Assembly (NCBI GenBank): GCA_018340375.1
Contig: JAFFJZ010000007.1
Location: forward strand, 1,426,001 to 1,490,000
Reading direction: 5' to 3'
Length of the DNA stretch: 64,000 nucleotides
DNA from: Gonatopus flavifemur
Lineage: Eukaryota; Arthropoda; Insecta; Hymenoptera; Dryinidae
Positions within the stretch are counted from its first letter, which is position 1; every line of letters starts with the position of its first letter. A program made the position numbers and the translations under genes. Below the pieces are notes generated by a model. It had not been told where the DNA came from and searched no databases. It worked only from the letters and a program-made list of their open reading frames with translations. Shown piece after piece: positions 52,585 to 63,276 of this stretch.

Positions 52585-53875
52585 CGAGGGTGGATTGATA
52601 AGTTTCCGGCTTGACCAAGAGATGGCGCCACTAGGCCTACCTTGAGGTGGCGTTCTATAGTACCATCCTTAGATAGCTTGTAGCTATAGTTTCAGTCCGA
52701 TCGCCATGTTAGTTCAGTTTTGAAAGCACGCTGACCAAGACGCCTCTGTGTTTTTCGTAAAAATGGAAAAGCTGGAAAATCGTGCTGTCATCAAATACTT
52801 TCATTTGAAGGGGTGAACGCCGAAGGAAATTAAAGAAGAGATGGACTCAACACTGGGGACATCCTCCCCATCATATTCAACCGTTAAGCAGTGGGTTTCC
52901 GAGTTTAAAAAGGGTCGTGTGAGCACCTCTGATGAGCCTCGCTCAGGACGCCCCATTGAGGTCACAACTCCAGATATGATCGAAAAAATCCATCAAATAG
53001 TGCTGAAAGATCGCAGATTAAAAGTTCTTGAGATAGCTGAGACCTGTAAGATGTCATATGAACGTGTACAAAATATTTTGCACCAACATTTGTATATGGA
53101 AAAGCTCTGTGCAAGATGGGTGCCGCGTTTGCTAACAGTCGACCAAAAATTGATTCGAAAGAACATTTCTATCGCCAATTTGGCGTTGTATAAGCGTAAT
53201 CCAAGCGAATTTTTGCGTCGATTCGTAACCGTTGACGAAACTTGGGTCCACCACTACACTCCTGAAACCAAAGAACAGTCTAAACAGTGGATTGGACCAG
53301 GGGAACCAACTCCAAAGAAGGCAAAACAATTTTTCGGCGAACAAGGTTATGGCTACTGTTTTTGGGATGCAAGAGGTATTATATACATTGATTACCTTGA
53401 AAAGGGTAAAACTATCACTGGTCAATACTACGCAGACTTATTGCAACGTTTGAGCCACGAAGTGAAAATTAAACGACCTCATCTGGCGAAGAAAAAAATC
53501 TTGTTTCATCACGATAACGCATCAGCGCACACGTCAATCGTTGCGATGGCTAAAATCAACGATCTGAAGTTTGAATTAATGCCGCACCCTCCCTACTCTC
53601 CAGACCTAGCCCCGAGTGACTATTATCTGTTTCCTAACCTCAAAAAATGGCTTGGCGGTAAGAGATTTGCGGACAATGAAGAAGTAATCGAAGCTGTAAA
53701 TGGGTATTTTGAGGAGCTTGACGAATCAGTCTATAGAGATGGCATTACTAGACTAGAACACCGCTATGAGAAATGTATCAGCCTTGGAGGAGATTATGTT
53801 GAGAAATAAAAAAAAAAAAATTCTTAAAAACGTTGTTTTTCTTGGTCAGGCCGGAAATTTATCAATCCACCCTCG
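52585..53875 (+). mobile_element. mariner element, irritans-type, 1291 bp
   Basis: TA duplications at 52583-52584 and 53876-53877. TIRs begin CGAGGGTGGATTGATAAnTT and continue TCCGGCnTGACCAAGA (about 36 bp). Both ends and both target bases are intact. Confidence 0.97.
52763..53809 (+). pseudogene. mariner transposase, DD34D, one nonsense codon
   Basis: 348-aa frame including the stop position, full mariner length. N-terminal HTH region (AVIKYFHLKG, TPKEIKEEMDSTLG, SYSTVKQWVSEFKKGR), linker WVPRLLT, then catalytic D (RRFVTVDETWVHHYTPE), D (LFHHDNASAHTS) and D (SPDLAPSDYYLF) with 34 residues between the last two. The only defect seen is TGA at 52814-52816 (after HLKG, where relatives have Leu or Met). 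An in-frame ATG at 52841 could still start a 322-aa product lacking part of the DNA-binding domain. irritans subfamily judged from memory of the family. Confidence 0.95.
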
Positions 53876-53877
53876 TA

Positions 53878-54073
53878 AGTGTTTGCAGCACAAAGTAATT
53901 TAGAATGTTTATTTTGGCCACAAATTCGCACTTGTTACATTACTTATAAAACACGTCTCGGCAATGGTTCAGAATATGTAGCAAAAAGGTGGCTATAACT
54001 TGTATAAGCTGTGGGTAGGGAATCTTGAAGAAAAATCATTTGAACTGGATTTTACTTCTGATTTATAGTGCAA
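53878..54073. other. Intergenic, nothing assignable
   Basis: Short AT-rich stretch after the mariner element. Confidence 0.4.
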
Positions 54074-54264
54074 CAAAAATCTGATGGAGATGAACGCGAA
54101 GGAACTTTTTGGTTTGCTGGAATATAATTTGTATGGGATAAAATTTGCTTCACAAAAATTAGGATTTTCTTGCAGACAATTAAATTTTTTTTTATCCTAA
54201 ACAAATTCTATCACAGCCAACCAAAAAGTTTCTTTGCGTTCATTTCAACCAGGATTTCGTTCCG
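54074..54264. mobile_element. Foldback element, about 190 bp
   Basis: ATCTGATGGAGATGAACGCG then AAGGAACTTTTTGGTTTGCTG at the left; CAGCCAACCAAAAAGTTTC then TTTGCGTTCATTTC at the right; loop with AGGATTTTCTTGCAG. Confidence 0.75.
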
Positions 54265-54884
54265 CTGGAAGAGAATACCCATGCAGTGAGGCTAGAAAAA
54301 TCGTTTTTGATAAATGATTCAAAAATAAAAGAATATAATCGAAATATCGTTCTGCACAGCGTTTTTTTTTTATGAATAAAGATAGGATGTACTGAACGAT
54401 ATTTTTGTTGCATTGATTCATTTTCGAATAATTTGTCAGAAATTATTTGGCTGGCATCACGGAGCTCGTATTATTTCTATTCTCGTACACTTAGATAAAC
54501 CATAAATTAGTCTCAAATCATTATCATTATTTGTTATGTGTGTTTTACGTATACCAAAGAGTGAATGGTCATAGCGATCCTTGAATCGAACAAAATCGTA
54601 TGTTTTTTTTATTTATCAAACTCCTGATATTGTTACCACTATTATTTACTACGACTTTCATTACTACTATTATTACTAAAAATCCGTTTCGAGATGATTT
54701 GTATAAAGGACATTTGTAATAATAAAAAAAAATCAAGAAGAAATAGAATATTGTTTTATTTGAAAAATCGAAAAACATTATTGCAATTCATGAAGACAGA
54801 TTTTCTATTTTCATCTGATTTCAACTATATCCTATACTGATGATTGATATCAGATGGAATCGAATCGAAGTAAGTAAATAATGC
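54265..54884. other. Intergenic, nothing assignable
   Basis: ATT-rich tract at 54630-54680; no frames. Confidence 0.4.
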
Positions 54885-55056
54885 ACCCATACAGCACCAG
54901 ATTTTTCAGTGATGTAATATAAACATCTTTCTTATAAATGTGAACAAAGAAATATTTGAGAAAGTTTCCAAATACTTTCCACAAAAGTTTTCATGACTGC
55001 TTTAGCATCAGAGACGTTTCTGACATCTTACTGAATAATGTGGTTCTGTATGGGGG
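54885..55056. mobile_element. MITE, ACCCATACAGCACC type
   Basis: Left ACCCATACAGCACCAGATTT; right TGTGGTTCTGTATGGGGGT. Terminus shared with the middle element of the 39-40 kb nest. Words AAATATTTGAGAAAG and CCAAATACTTTCC are inverted inside. Confidence 0.65.
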
Positions 55057-55305
55057 TCATCAAGTCAATCCATTTCAACGTTGCGAGTCTAACTTCGGTT
55101 AATCTTCAAGAATCTAAGTATAAATATGCTACAATTGAGTCACAAAACTACATAACACTCCTGAAGAAAATAAGTTCAAGAATTCTTACACTTCATCTGC
55201 GAAAAATCAATACATTAGATGAAAATGAAGTTTGAATTTATCTCTACTGAAAACCGTTCTTCACGGGTGAAGTTTATGCTCCATGTGATTTGTTGAAATG
55301 CAAAA

Positions 55306-55807
55306 CCCTGGTGAAAATGGGAGCGAGAAGAAAGAGTAAACGAAGCGTATGCTGAAGGGTAACAGAAACGTTAATGGAAAGTATACGAAGCTTGAATGGA
55401 AAGGATACAAAGAGTATGTGAAACGAGAATTGAAACAAAGAAAGCGGGAAAAATTCAAGAAATCCAGACAAAAAAATTGAACCCTGTGGTGAGAATCGAA
55501 CCGGTGACTTCCACTATGGTAGGGTCTTATCCACTGAGCCATGGATCGTCGTTGACGTCAGTTGCTGAAAGATGGCATTTGAAGTCAGAATAGGTATGAC
55601 TCGCATACTCTTCATATAACCTACTATTACGTTGAGTGAAGCGTATGCGAAACGGGATCGGAAGTTTATGAAACGTATACAGAACGTATGATTTGATGAC
55701 TTTTCAGCGAGCGGGTATCATACGCTCCAAAAAGAGGGAGTTGAAACGTTTTTCGCTTCGTTTACGTTTCCTTCTCGCTTTGTGTATACGCTTCATTTTC
55801 ACCAGGG
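55306..55807 (-). mobile_element. MITE with CCCTGGTGAAAATG ends and tRNA-like core, copy 2
   Basis: Left CCCTGGTGAAAATGGGAGCG; right CGCTTCATTTTCACCAGGG. Same family as 25917-26413; the interior is made of AAGCGTATGC, GTATACGAAGC and AAACGTATAC words plus the pol III-box region in reverse orientation. Confidence 0.8.
55487..55550 (-). other. tRNA-like pol III promoter region inside a MITE
   Basis: On the minus strand: A box TGGCTCAGTGG (55541-55531) and B box GGTTCGATTC (55502-55493). Very similar to the copy at 26165-26235 (ATGGCTCAnTGGATAAnAC shared). Cloverleaf incomplete. Confidence 0.6.
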
Positions 55808-55994
55808 AAGTATTATAGGTATTCGTTTACAAAATGTGCAATCAATTTTAAATATTACTGATGTTGAATATCTGAAGTTGTTTTTAAAAAATCATCGTCA
55901 AAAACACACTTTTAAATGATAGAAATAATGTCTATCATATCCTATGAGACACTTTAACAAGGGTGTACATTATACAATTCTCCATACGTCCTCA

Positions 55995-56113
55995 CCCTAG
56001 TAGCATAAAACGTTCGTCAAACGTTCTCAGAATGTTATTCAGAATATTCAAATGTTCTCAGAATATTCTAGGAACGTTCGGAGAATATTTTACGTATATT
56101 GGTGTTACTTGGG
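55995..56113. mobile_element. Small word-array element (AACGTTC)
   Basis: Left CCCTAGTAGCATAAAACG; right end, read inverted, CCCAAGTAACACCAATATAC. Inside: AACGTTCTCAGAATGTT and GAATATTCTAGGAACGTTC words. Confidence 0.6.
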
Positions 56114-56581
56114 TAGTAACATGTGTGTATTCATACGAAAATGGAGAAAAGAAGATTTTAAACACATCCGTTCCCCTGTGATTCACTCATCATGAATCTT
56201 CCCTTGAAGCAGACACAAAATTCACTGTATGTGAATAAATCACAACACAATACGTTTTCTTTTCACTCACACGAATCGTATCTCTAAGGCCAAGGTAAAG
56301 CAAAGCGTTATTACCTACGAGCAGACAGGAACATCGATATAGTTGAAGAATGTAAGGTGATGCCTTTTCTTCCTACGAAATTATGAAAGATAAATCCACT
56401 GTAAAGAACCAGACTTGACCTCTCGGAAAGCAATCCAATATCCTTTGATACGAGATAAAAAGATAGAATAGGTGGACTGCTTGTTATATTCATTTTGTAT
56501 TGTCTTGTATTGTCATATAACTTGAATCGTGGGATTCACAAATTGTATATTTACAATGTTTCTTGTAATATAGAATCCAAT

Positions 56582-56659
<78 letters not shown>

Positions 56660-57219
56660 ATTTTCCAACACTTTAGGAATCAAACATGTGCTATTTCGAG
56701 CTTGTTACTGAATCGGTATCTACATGAAATTCCAATAGTATGATGAAAAATTGCATCGGAGTGTTTTGTTTGTGTCCAACTAATGATGCCTATTCACGAC
56801 GCGATTTGTTGAAATTCAAATACTTGGCAAAGTTTTCGCAGAGTTCGGGATATGTATGTGTCGTGCGGGCTTCGCGTCGTGAGTACGTGGTTCGGATGAC
56901 GTCAACAGGAATATTATTCCGCATGAACGGAATGGAAAAAAAGGGAAATTAAAAAAACTTAGAATGAAAATGTATGATAAGAGAACGAAAATCCGCTTCA
57001 TTGAGAGAGGGTCTAATTTTGTAAACTTTGTCAAAAATTGATGACGAGGAATGCTTTGATTATTTAACTTTATTGTCACTGTTTTAATACTGAAATATGT
57101 TGATTGAGAACTCTCAAATCGGATGGTGAAGATCTGATCAGTTTGTAAGTTTACCAAATTACAGAGACATGCGAGGGTAACGATTGTAAGATTCTATAAT
57201 ATGAATGGAGCTTGCTCAT
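56114..57219. other. Intergenic with a CT microsatellite
   Basis: (CT)n at 56584-56656 (73 bp, perfect). A modest composition rise near 56840-56910 carries short overlapping frames on both strands (56740-56952, 56816-57157) that I cannot support as genes. Confidence 0.5.
56584..56656. repeat. (CT)36 microsatellite
   Basis: 73 uninterrupted bases of alternating C and T. Confidence 0.98.
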
Positions 57220-59600
57220 AACGTAAATGAGGCATTCTTGTACAAATCAAACACTTCATAGACGACCCCGCTTGGATTTATCTGGAAATGTTCTCATAAA
57301 TCCTATACTTGAAATGAGGGAACACGTGTATCAGGATTTTGTTATTTTCACTATTCTCGCAAATACATGAATTCAAAATTATACCCATCTCCCAATTAGA
57401 CCAATTTTCGAACGATCATCACTCGAGTTCTATCCATCGTTGAAACTTCTTTTCTTTCTCAATTTGAAGGTAATGAAACGAACTTCACTTACAAAGAGGT
57501 ACCGGTCTTAAAAACTTGCAAATTCTTATAGTTATAAACATTTCCAATGTTCAAAACGGACTCACTCACTGTTGCCCAAATCGTAGACACTGAAAAGTTA
57601 CACCATCGTTTTCCGCGTTCAATTTCCCATAAAAATCATCTTCCACGTTAATGGAGTTTCTGCGAGAAGTGTTGGAGGAATATTAATTTGTTAGGCTCGA
57701 CGCTAAAACAACCCTACAAACAATGATTACTGGTGTTTCAATGGGCCGCTGATGGTCCGGCAATGCTGTTGAAGAGCCGCCACTAGCCCTTTGAAACGCC
57801 AGCAGTTGTGTTCGCTGGGAATGACGAACTGAGTCCGCGACATCCAAGACTGCACGCCTTGGAATACTCTCTGTTTGATAGATGAATTTCATTCGTGTTA
57901 TGAACAATTTTTTTCGTTACCAGAGTTGGAATAGCACGTGTTCATGATGGATGAATGTAACATATCAAAATATGTATGTCACTCTTGAAAGATGGGAGAT
58001 GTGTTTCAGAATAAAGCGTACTTTTTTAATAGAAATTTTACGATAATATCACATCCTTCCTATGACGGATTCTATACAGTACGATACATCACGAAACATC
58101 AGAGTTCTATCGATTGATGACGACATAACACTGTGAATCCCGTATTCAGGAAACTCATCAAGAACGGTGAAAAGAATTCATCGGTTCTCATCATTCTTTG
58201 TTGTGAACTTTTAGCGAGGTGTATTATAATTTTTATTAGCTCTCGTTTTCCTATTACTGGTGAAAAATTGTCTCCACTAATTTCAATTAATTCATTCTGA
58301 TCAATCACTTTCCTCAGTACAGAATTGATGTATAATATTTTAGATATAACTGCAGTTACTGTTACTGATTTGTCAATGCTACAGTGTTTATTACCGGCTT
58401 CTTCGGTCTTATTACTCGGAATTATTTTTACCATCAACTTCAGCTCATTACTTTCGATGAGATTTGTTTTTGGTTGCAATATCTTCCCGGTAAAACATCG
58501 TGAGCATCTCCAATCGAATTTTTGGTTCCTTATAAAAATCAGGATTCCAAAAATACAACCACGAAGAATTTGATTAGAATATTGTTCACGAAGTTATCAA
58601 ATATCAGGTCCAATTATGACCACGATTACACAGGTTAACGTACCTAGTTCACTTATCAGCTCCAACGTTCAATTCTGCACTGAGAAAATTGAGTGATCAG
58701 AATGAATTAGGTGAAATTAGTTGAGACAAATTTTCACCAGTAATAGGAAAACGAGAGCTAATGAAAATGATAATACACCTCGCTAAAAGTTCACAACAAA
58801 CAATGGTGAGAACCAATGAATTTTCTTCACCGTTCTTGATGAACTTCCTGAATACGGGATTCACAGTGTTATGTCGCCATATCAATCTCAGATGATCAGA
58901 ACTCTGATGTTCCGTGATGTATCGTACTGTATAGAATCCATCATAGAAACGATGTGATATTATCGTAAAATTTATATTAAAAAAGTACGCTTTATTCAAA
59001 CTCTGGTAACGGAGAAAATTGTTCATAACACGAATGAAATCCATCTATCAAACAGAGAGTATTCCAAGGCGTGCAGTCTTGGATGTCGCGGACTCAGCAC
59101 GTCATTATTGTTTTAGCGTCGAGCCTAACAAATTAATATTCCTCCAGCACTTCTCGCAGAAACTCCATTAACGTGGAAGATGATTTTCATGGGAAATTGA
59201 ACGCGGAAAACGATGGTGTAACTTTCCAATGTCTACGATTTGGGCAACAGTGAGTGAGTCCGTTTTGAACATTGGAAATGTTTATAACTATAAGAATTTG
59301 CAAGTTTTTGAGACCGGTACCTCTTTGTAAGTGAAGTTCGTTTCATTATCTTCAAATTAAAAAAAAAGAAGTTTCAATGATGGATAGAACCCGAATTATG
59401 CACGTTTGGAAATTAGTCTAATTGGGAGATGGGTATAATTTCGAATTCGTGTATTTCTGAAAATAGTGAAAATAACAAAATCCTGATACACGTGTCCCCT
59501 CATTCCAAGTATAGAACCTTCAAAAAAATTCTCAGATGAATCCAAGGAGGGTCGTTTAAAAAGTGTCTGATTTGTAAAAGAATGCCCCAAATTTAGCTTG
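57220..59600. repeat. Large inverted repeat, arms about 1 kb, 370-bp spacer
   Basis: Left arm about 57220-58310, right arm about 58683-59600, reverse complements with roughly 10% differences. Matching pairs include GGTACCGGTCTTAAAAACTT with its complement near 59310, CCACGTTAATGGAGTTTCTG near 59165, and GAATACTCTCTGTTTGATAG near 59050. The left arm has two extra blocks: about 100 bp near 57735-57830, itself partly palindromic (GGTGTTTCAATGGGC and GCCCTTTGAAACGCC), and about 75 bp near 57925-58000. Near the spacer both arms carry the TTCTATCGnTTGATnACG text of the 60578-61011 family. Origin unknown; noncoding as far as I can see. Confidence 0.9.
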
Positions 59601-60236
59601 TTCCAATCACATTGTCACAATTCTTGTTGTCAATGACGCTGGATGGACGGCACTTGGATTCACGATTCATCAAAGAAATGAGTTAATAAACTATCACGCA
59701 ATTTGTGAAAAACTTGGAATTGACTTATGCATATTGATGTTCGAGCCATTATATCGACAGTGTTTTTCCATGATAACCTTTGGATAAAAGTTGGTTTTGA
59801 GCTCTCAACTGACTTCGCTCAGGCGATTTCAAGTCAGTCAAACATGGGTATTGAATTTGACAGGGCCGGCTCGTCCATATAGGCAGTATAGGCGGTCGCC
59901 TGGGGCGGCAAGATTCAGGGGGCGGCAAAATTTGGAAAAACAACAAAATCCTAGAAATCATGAGTAAGAACCATACTGAACATACGCATACACATGACAC
60001 ACAAAATACTTATTAGAAACATTCTCTGTCTTCCTAAGAATTCATGGTGGTTCAATTACTGAATAAGAATTACAATTTTCCTCTGAAAAAGAGATTTTCC
60101 TCTGAAAAAAAGTGTTTTGCAAAAGTCTTTATGCATAAATTTCAGTACACATTTTACAAGAAATAAGTTATTTTTTAATTCAGTTTCAGAATGGCATCAG
60201 AAAGATGATCTGGTGAATAATGATAATTAGGTGATG
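59601..60236. other. Intergenic; possible hAT-like terminus at 59861
   Basis: CAGGGCCGGCTCGTCC followed by GGCGGTCGCCTGGGGCGGCA and GGGGGCGGCAAAATTTGG is GC-rich and resembles the ends of hAT-type dispersed repeats. No opposite end is present, so it may be a fragment. Confidence 0.35.
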
Positions 60237-60514
60237 TAGGGGAGAGTGGGGACACTTGCACCACTTTTTTTTTACATTGTTATAACTTTCGTGGTTAACT
60301 TCATTCGATATATTATTTATGGGATTTTGACAGAGCAAACATTCCTTTCTAAGTTGCAAATGATAGCAAGATCGAATCTAACATCCTATCAATGATATAA
60401 GTGTTCTTCAAAAACATTGCGTTTGGTGCAACTCTCGTTGCACCAAACAAAGTCTCTGCGGGAGACTTGCACCACCCTGTGGGGATATTTGCACCACCCT
60501 GCGAATTCGCTCTT

Positions 60515-60558
<44 letters not shown>

Positions 60559-60577
60559 CCTGAGTAATTGATCCTCT

Positions 60578-61011
60578 CCCTGCTAAATTTTCCCAATAAG
60601 GACCGATACAAAACGATAAATGTTTTCTATAGTTTTCAATGAGGTTTCTGAATACGGAATTTACGAAGTTATATCGTTATCAAACGATAGAACTCTATCG
60701 TTCTTTATCGTTTTCTATAAAAATTTAACAGATTGTATAGGGTTTTATCGTGAAATTTGTATAGGAGAAGTATCAGTTATTTGGAAAAAAATAGTCATGT
60801 GTTCTAGAATAAGTAGTACTTTTCCAATACGAATTTTACGATAAAACCCTATACAATCTGTTAAATTTTTATAGAAAACGGTAAGGAACGATAGAGTTCT
60901 ATCGTTTGATAACGATATAACTTCGTAAATTCCGTATTCAGAAACCTCATTGAAAACTATAGGAAAAATTTATCGTTTTGTATCGTTCTTCATGGGGATA
61001 ATTTAGCAGGG
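60578..61011. mobile_element. Nested foldback with TATCGTT words, 434 bp
   Basis: Left CCCTGCTAAATTTTCCCAA, right GGGGATAATTTAGCAGGG. Arms pair nearly fully (GAATACGGAATTTACGAAGT; CGATAGAACTCTATCGTT; TATAGGGTTTTATCG). Related text is at 58080-58310 and 62410-62690. Confidence 0.9.
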
Positions 61012-61241
61012 CTAATTGGAATAATAACCACTATTTTCAAATCTATTTATCAGTATTTATTTGAAATGAATAATCAGATATACAAGTGAATAGCTGAACT
61101 TACGATCAAGATGGACTTTATGCAGTTTAGAGTTTGATACTAGCAACAACCTTTTATTGAAAACTAATTGCACAAGAGTGTTTGCTATGAACGGAGGAAA
61201 CAAGTGAAATTTGTCACTCCTACCAACTCATATCAGGAGGC

Positions 61242-61452
61242 ATAAACTCAATTGAACGTTCTTGAGACTGATTTCAGCGCCGCCAAGAGGAAGGGTACTT
61301 GAACTAATCTCACATGAAGGCACTGATACTGTGTCACAAACTTTTATGATTTGTTGAGCATTTGTGTAAATGTATCCATGTGAGGTTAGTTCCAGTAGCC
61401 TTCCCCTTGGCGGCGCTGAAGTTCATTATGAAAATTCTCTCATTGAGTTTAT
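61242..61452. mobile_element. Nested palindrome with GCGCCGCCAAG arms
   Basis: ATAAACTCAATTGAACG and TTCAGCGCCGCCAAGAGG pair with CCCCTTGGCGGCGCTGAA and CATTGAGTTTATCC. Noncoding. Confidence 0.8.
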
Positions 61453-62076
61453 CCCCCCTGACTTATATGAAGTGAGATCATTCATGGAAATAGCAAAGAG
61501 TTTCACAGAGTATTTTATCAAACAAAAGAGTCTTTCTCTCTCTCTCTCCTTCCTCTCCTTCTCTCTTCTGTTCTTCGGAAGAACATTCAGATTCGAACAT
61601 CCGAGTGTACGGATCATTCTGAATACCTGTTTCTATAAAAAAAATGGAACATCGGAAGTGGTGCAAGTATCCCCGCAATTTGTGGTGCATTGCACCCCTC
61701 ACGGCATCAACAGACTACTGATGCTCGCAAGAAAATTCCAGATATTTTCAGTCAAGAAGTGGATCATGAAAATATTGTGCAACGATTGTACTTTCGATTG
61801 AGATTGGTTTCGTGGTGTTTGGGATCACTTACAGATCATGGGAAACTTTTTCTGAAAAACTAAGGAGACACAAATCAAACGATTTTGAGAGTGCCAAACC
61901 TTTTGATATCAATAAAAAAACAGAGATTCATTCCACATTCCTGTGAACTCGTGTGGAGTTAGGTCATCCATTCAGCAAACGCCACGTGCAAGAACAGTTC
62001 AGAAATTTTGGAAAATTAAGAGATATCTGCTGTGGTGCATATCACCCCATGGTGCAAGTGTCCCCACTCTCCCCTA

Positions 62077-62409
62077 TGCAAGACATCGAATGTCGATTGA
62101 GTGAGAATCTAGTTATCATTCGACAATAGTATTCAACATTGTCTCGCAGCAGTATTGGAAGCAGTATCCTAAACAGCACCGAAAACCAACGTATCAATGG
62201 TTTCACAGATTTTCGTTTTCAAAAGTCCGTTTTCCAAACGTTTCGAGAACATTGGTTTATCATGTTGGAATACACGTTTCGATGACGTTTTCTTACGTAT
62301 GCTATGGTACGTTCTCAGAATGTTGTCGAAACATCATATGAAAACCAAGTGTTTTATTCTCAACCTGCACAAATGTGTATTCATGTAGGTATTTATGGTG
62401 AATCGTAAG
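62077..62409. repeat. Degenerate AACGTTTCG-word region
   Basis: CAAACGTTTCGAGAACATTG, CACGTTTCGATGACGTTTTC and ACGTTCTCAGAATGTTGTCG repeat the word seen at 55995-56113; ends are unclear. CAGCACCG at 62177 may be a worn terminus. Confidence 0.4.
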
Positions 62410-62690
62410 CAGAAATTCATACCCTGCAAAAAATTTCCCGTAGAAAACGATAAAATTTTGCCTATGGGTTTCAATGCGGTTCCTGAAACTGGAATTCCGA
62501 TGCTGTATCGTGAATTATTTACGATAGAATTCTGTCGATTCTTATCGTATTCTATACGATTTAAGAAAAATTTACGAGGTTCTAAAATGAACTTCCCATA
62601 GACAAAGTATTAATTATTTGGAGAATTATAACCTTTTTTTGCAAATAATTGATTTTTCTACTACAGGAATTTTACGATAGAACCAGGTAC
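62410..62690. repeat. TATCGT-word foldback, degenerate copy
   Basis: GAAAACGATAAAATTTTGCC, GCGGTTCCTGAAACTGGAAT, TTACGATAGAATTCTGTCG and TTTACGATAGAACCAGG match the 60578-61011 family in order. Confidence 0.6.
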
Positions 62691-63138
62691 ATTTCTCAAA
62701 TAAATAAATTGATTTTGTGAAGTGTTGATTATTAAGACGAGAATCATGATAGGCATATTCCATATACGAGTTATCATCAACTCCTTTCCTGCCATTAACA
62801 CATTTATGAGAAAAAAAATCGTTTATAAACAAAACAGTGTCGGTAAGCGGGGAGAGTTCGTATATTCGGTCATGTTCGACTCGTTTCGGTTCACTCCACT
62901 CGAGCGCGAATAAAATAGTTATTATTACTAAACAGCGTAGTAAAGGCAATTGAGTCAGTCAAACTAACTATACCATCCGTGATATTGATCATACATGGAC
63001 TACTGTACCATTTTGTTGAAATCACGAATCTTTACTGAATTATATTTAGTAGAATAAAATGATTGCTTAGTGCTTTCAGCGAAACAAGGTTTTGCTAAAC
63101 GATAATGGTGAACGTCACTATTCCAGTTTTCTCCGTGT
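62691..63138. other. Intergenic; orphan MITE-like right end at about 63137
   Basis: GTTTTCTCCGTG followed by TA at about 63129-63139 looks like a MITE terminus without a found partner. A GC-richer patch near 62830-62910 has no supported gene. Confidence 0.35.
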
Positions 63139-63276
63139 AGACATGGGCGAATCTTGATGAATCGAATCATTTTCATAACACACTTATCAAATTTCGATAA
63201 AAATTTTATAGAAATTGATACAAAATCAACATTTTTTTATACAAAAGATTTGATTCGGTGAGACTCTCTCATCTCT
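63139..63276. mobile_element. Small MITE, relative of 18590-18729
   Basis: Left AGACATGGGCGAATCTTGAT, right GGTGAGACTCTCTCATCTCT; the interior GAATCGAATCAT and TTTGATTCGG mirror each other. Confidence 0.55.

Larger units (their letters stand above)
60239..62074. mobile_element. 1.8-kb TIR element, GGGGAGAGTGGGGACACTTG ends, with nested insertions
   Basis: Perfect 25-bp TIRs (left GGGGAGAGTGGGGACACTTG then CACCA; right its complement), flanked by TA at 60237-60238 and 62075-62076. The interior has further GGTGCAAnTnTCCCC words in both orientations (near 60430, 60465, 61660, 62045). It has accepted a foldback (60578-61011), another palindrome (61242-61452) and CT tracts (60517-60560, 61530-61565). 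No transposase frame is seen. Confidence 0.9.

Noticed and set aside
56495..56743. 82-codon Ser-Leu repeat protein
   Set aside because: Translation of the CT microsatellite.
59861..59935. Complete hAT element
   Set aside because: Only one GC-rich terminus-like end is seen; no opposite end or 8-bp duplication can be identified in the window.
61370..61801. 143-codon frame inside the 1.8-kb TIR element as its transposase
   Set aside because: It spans a nested palindrome and a CT tract, has no DDE motif, and an overlapping minus frame of similar length exists.
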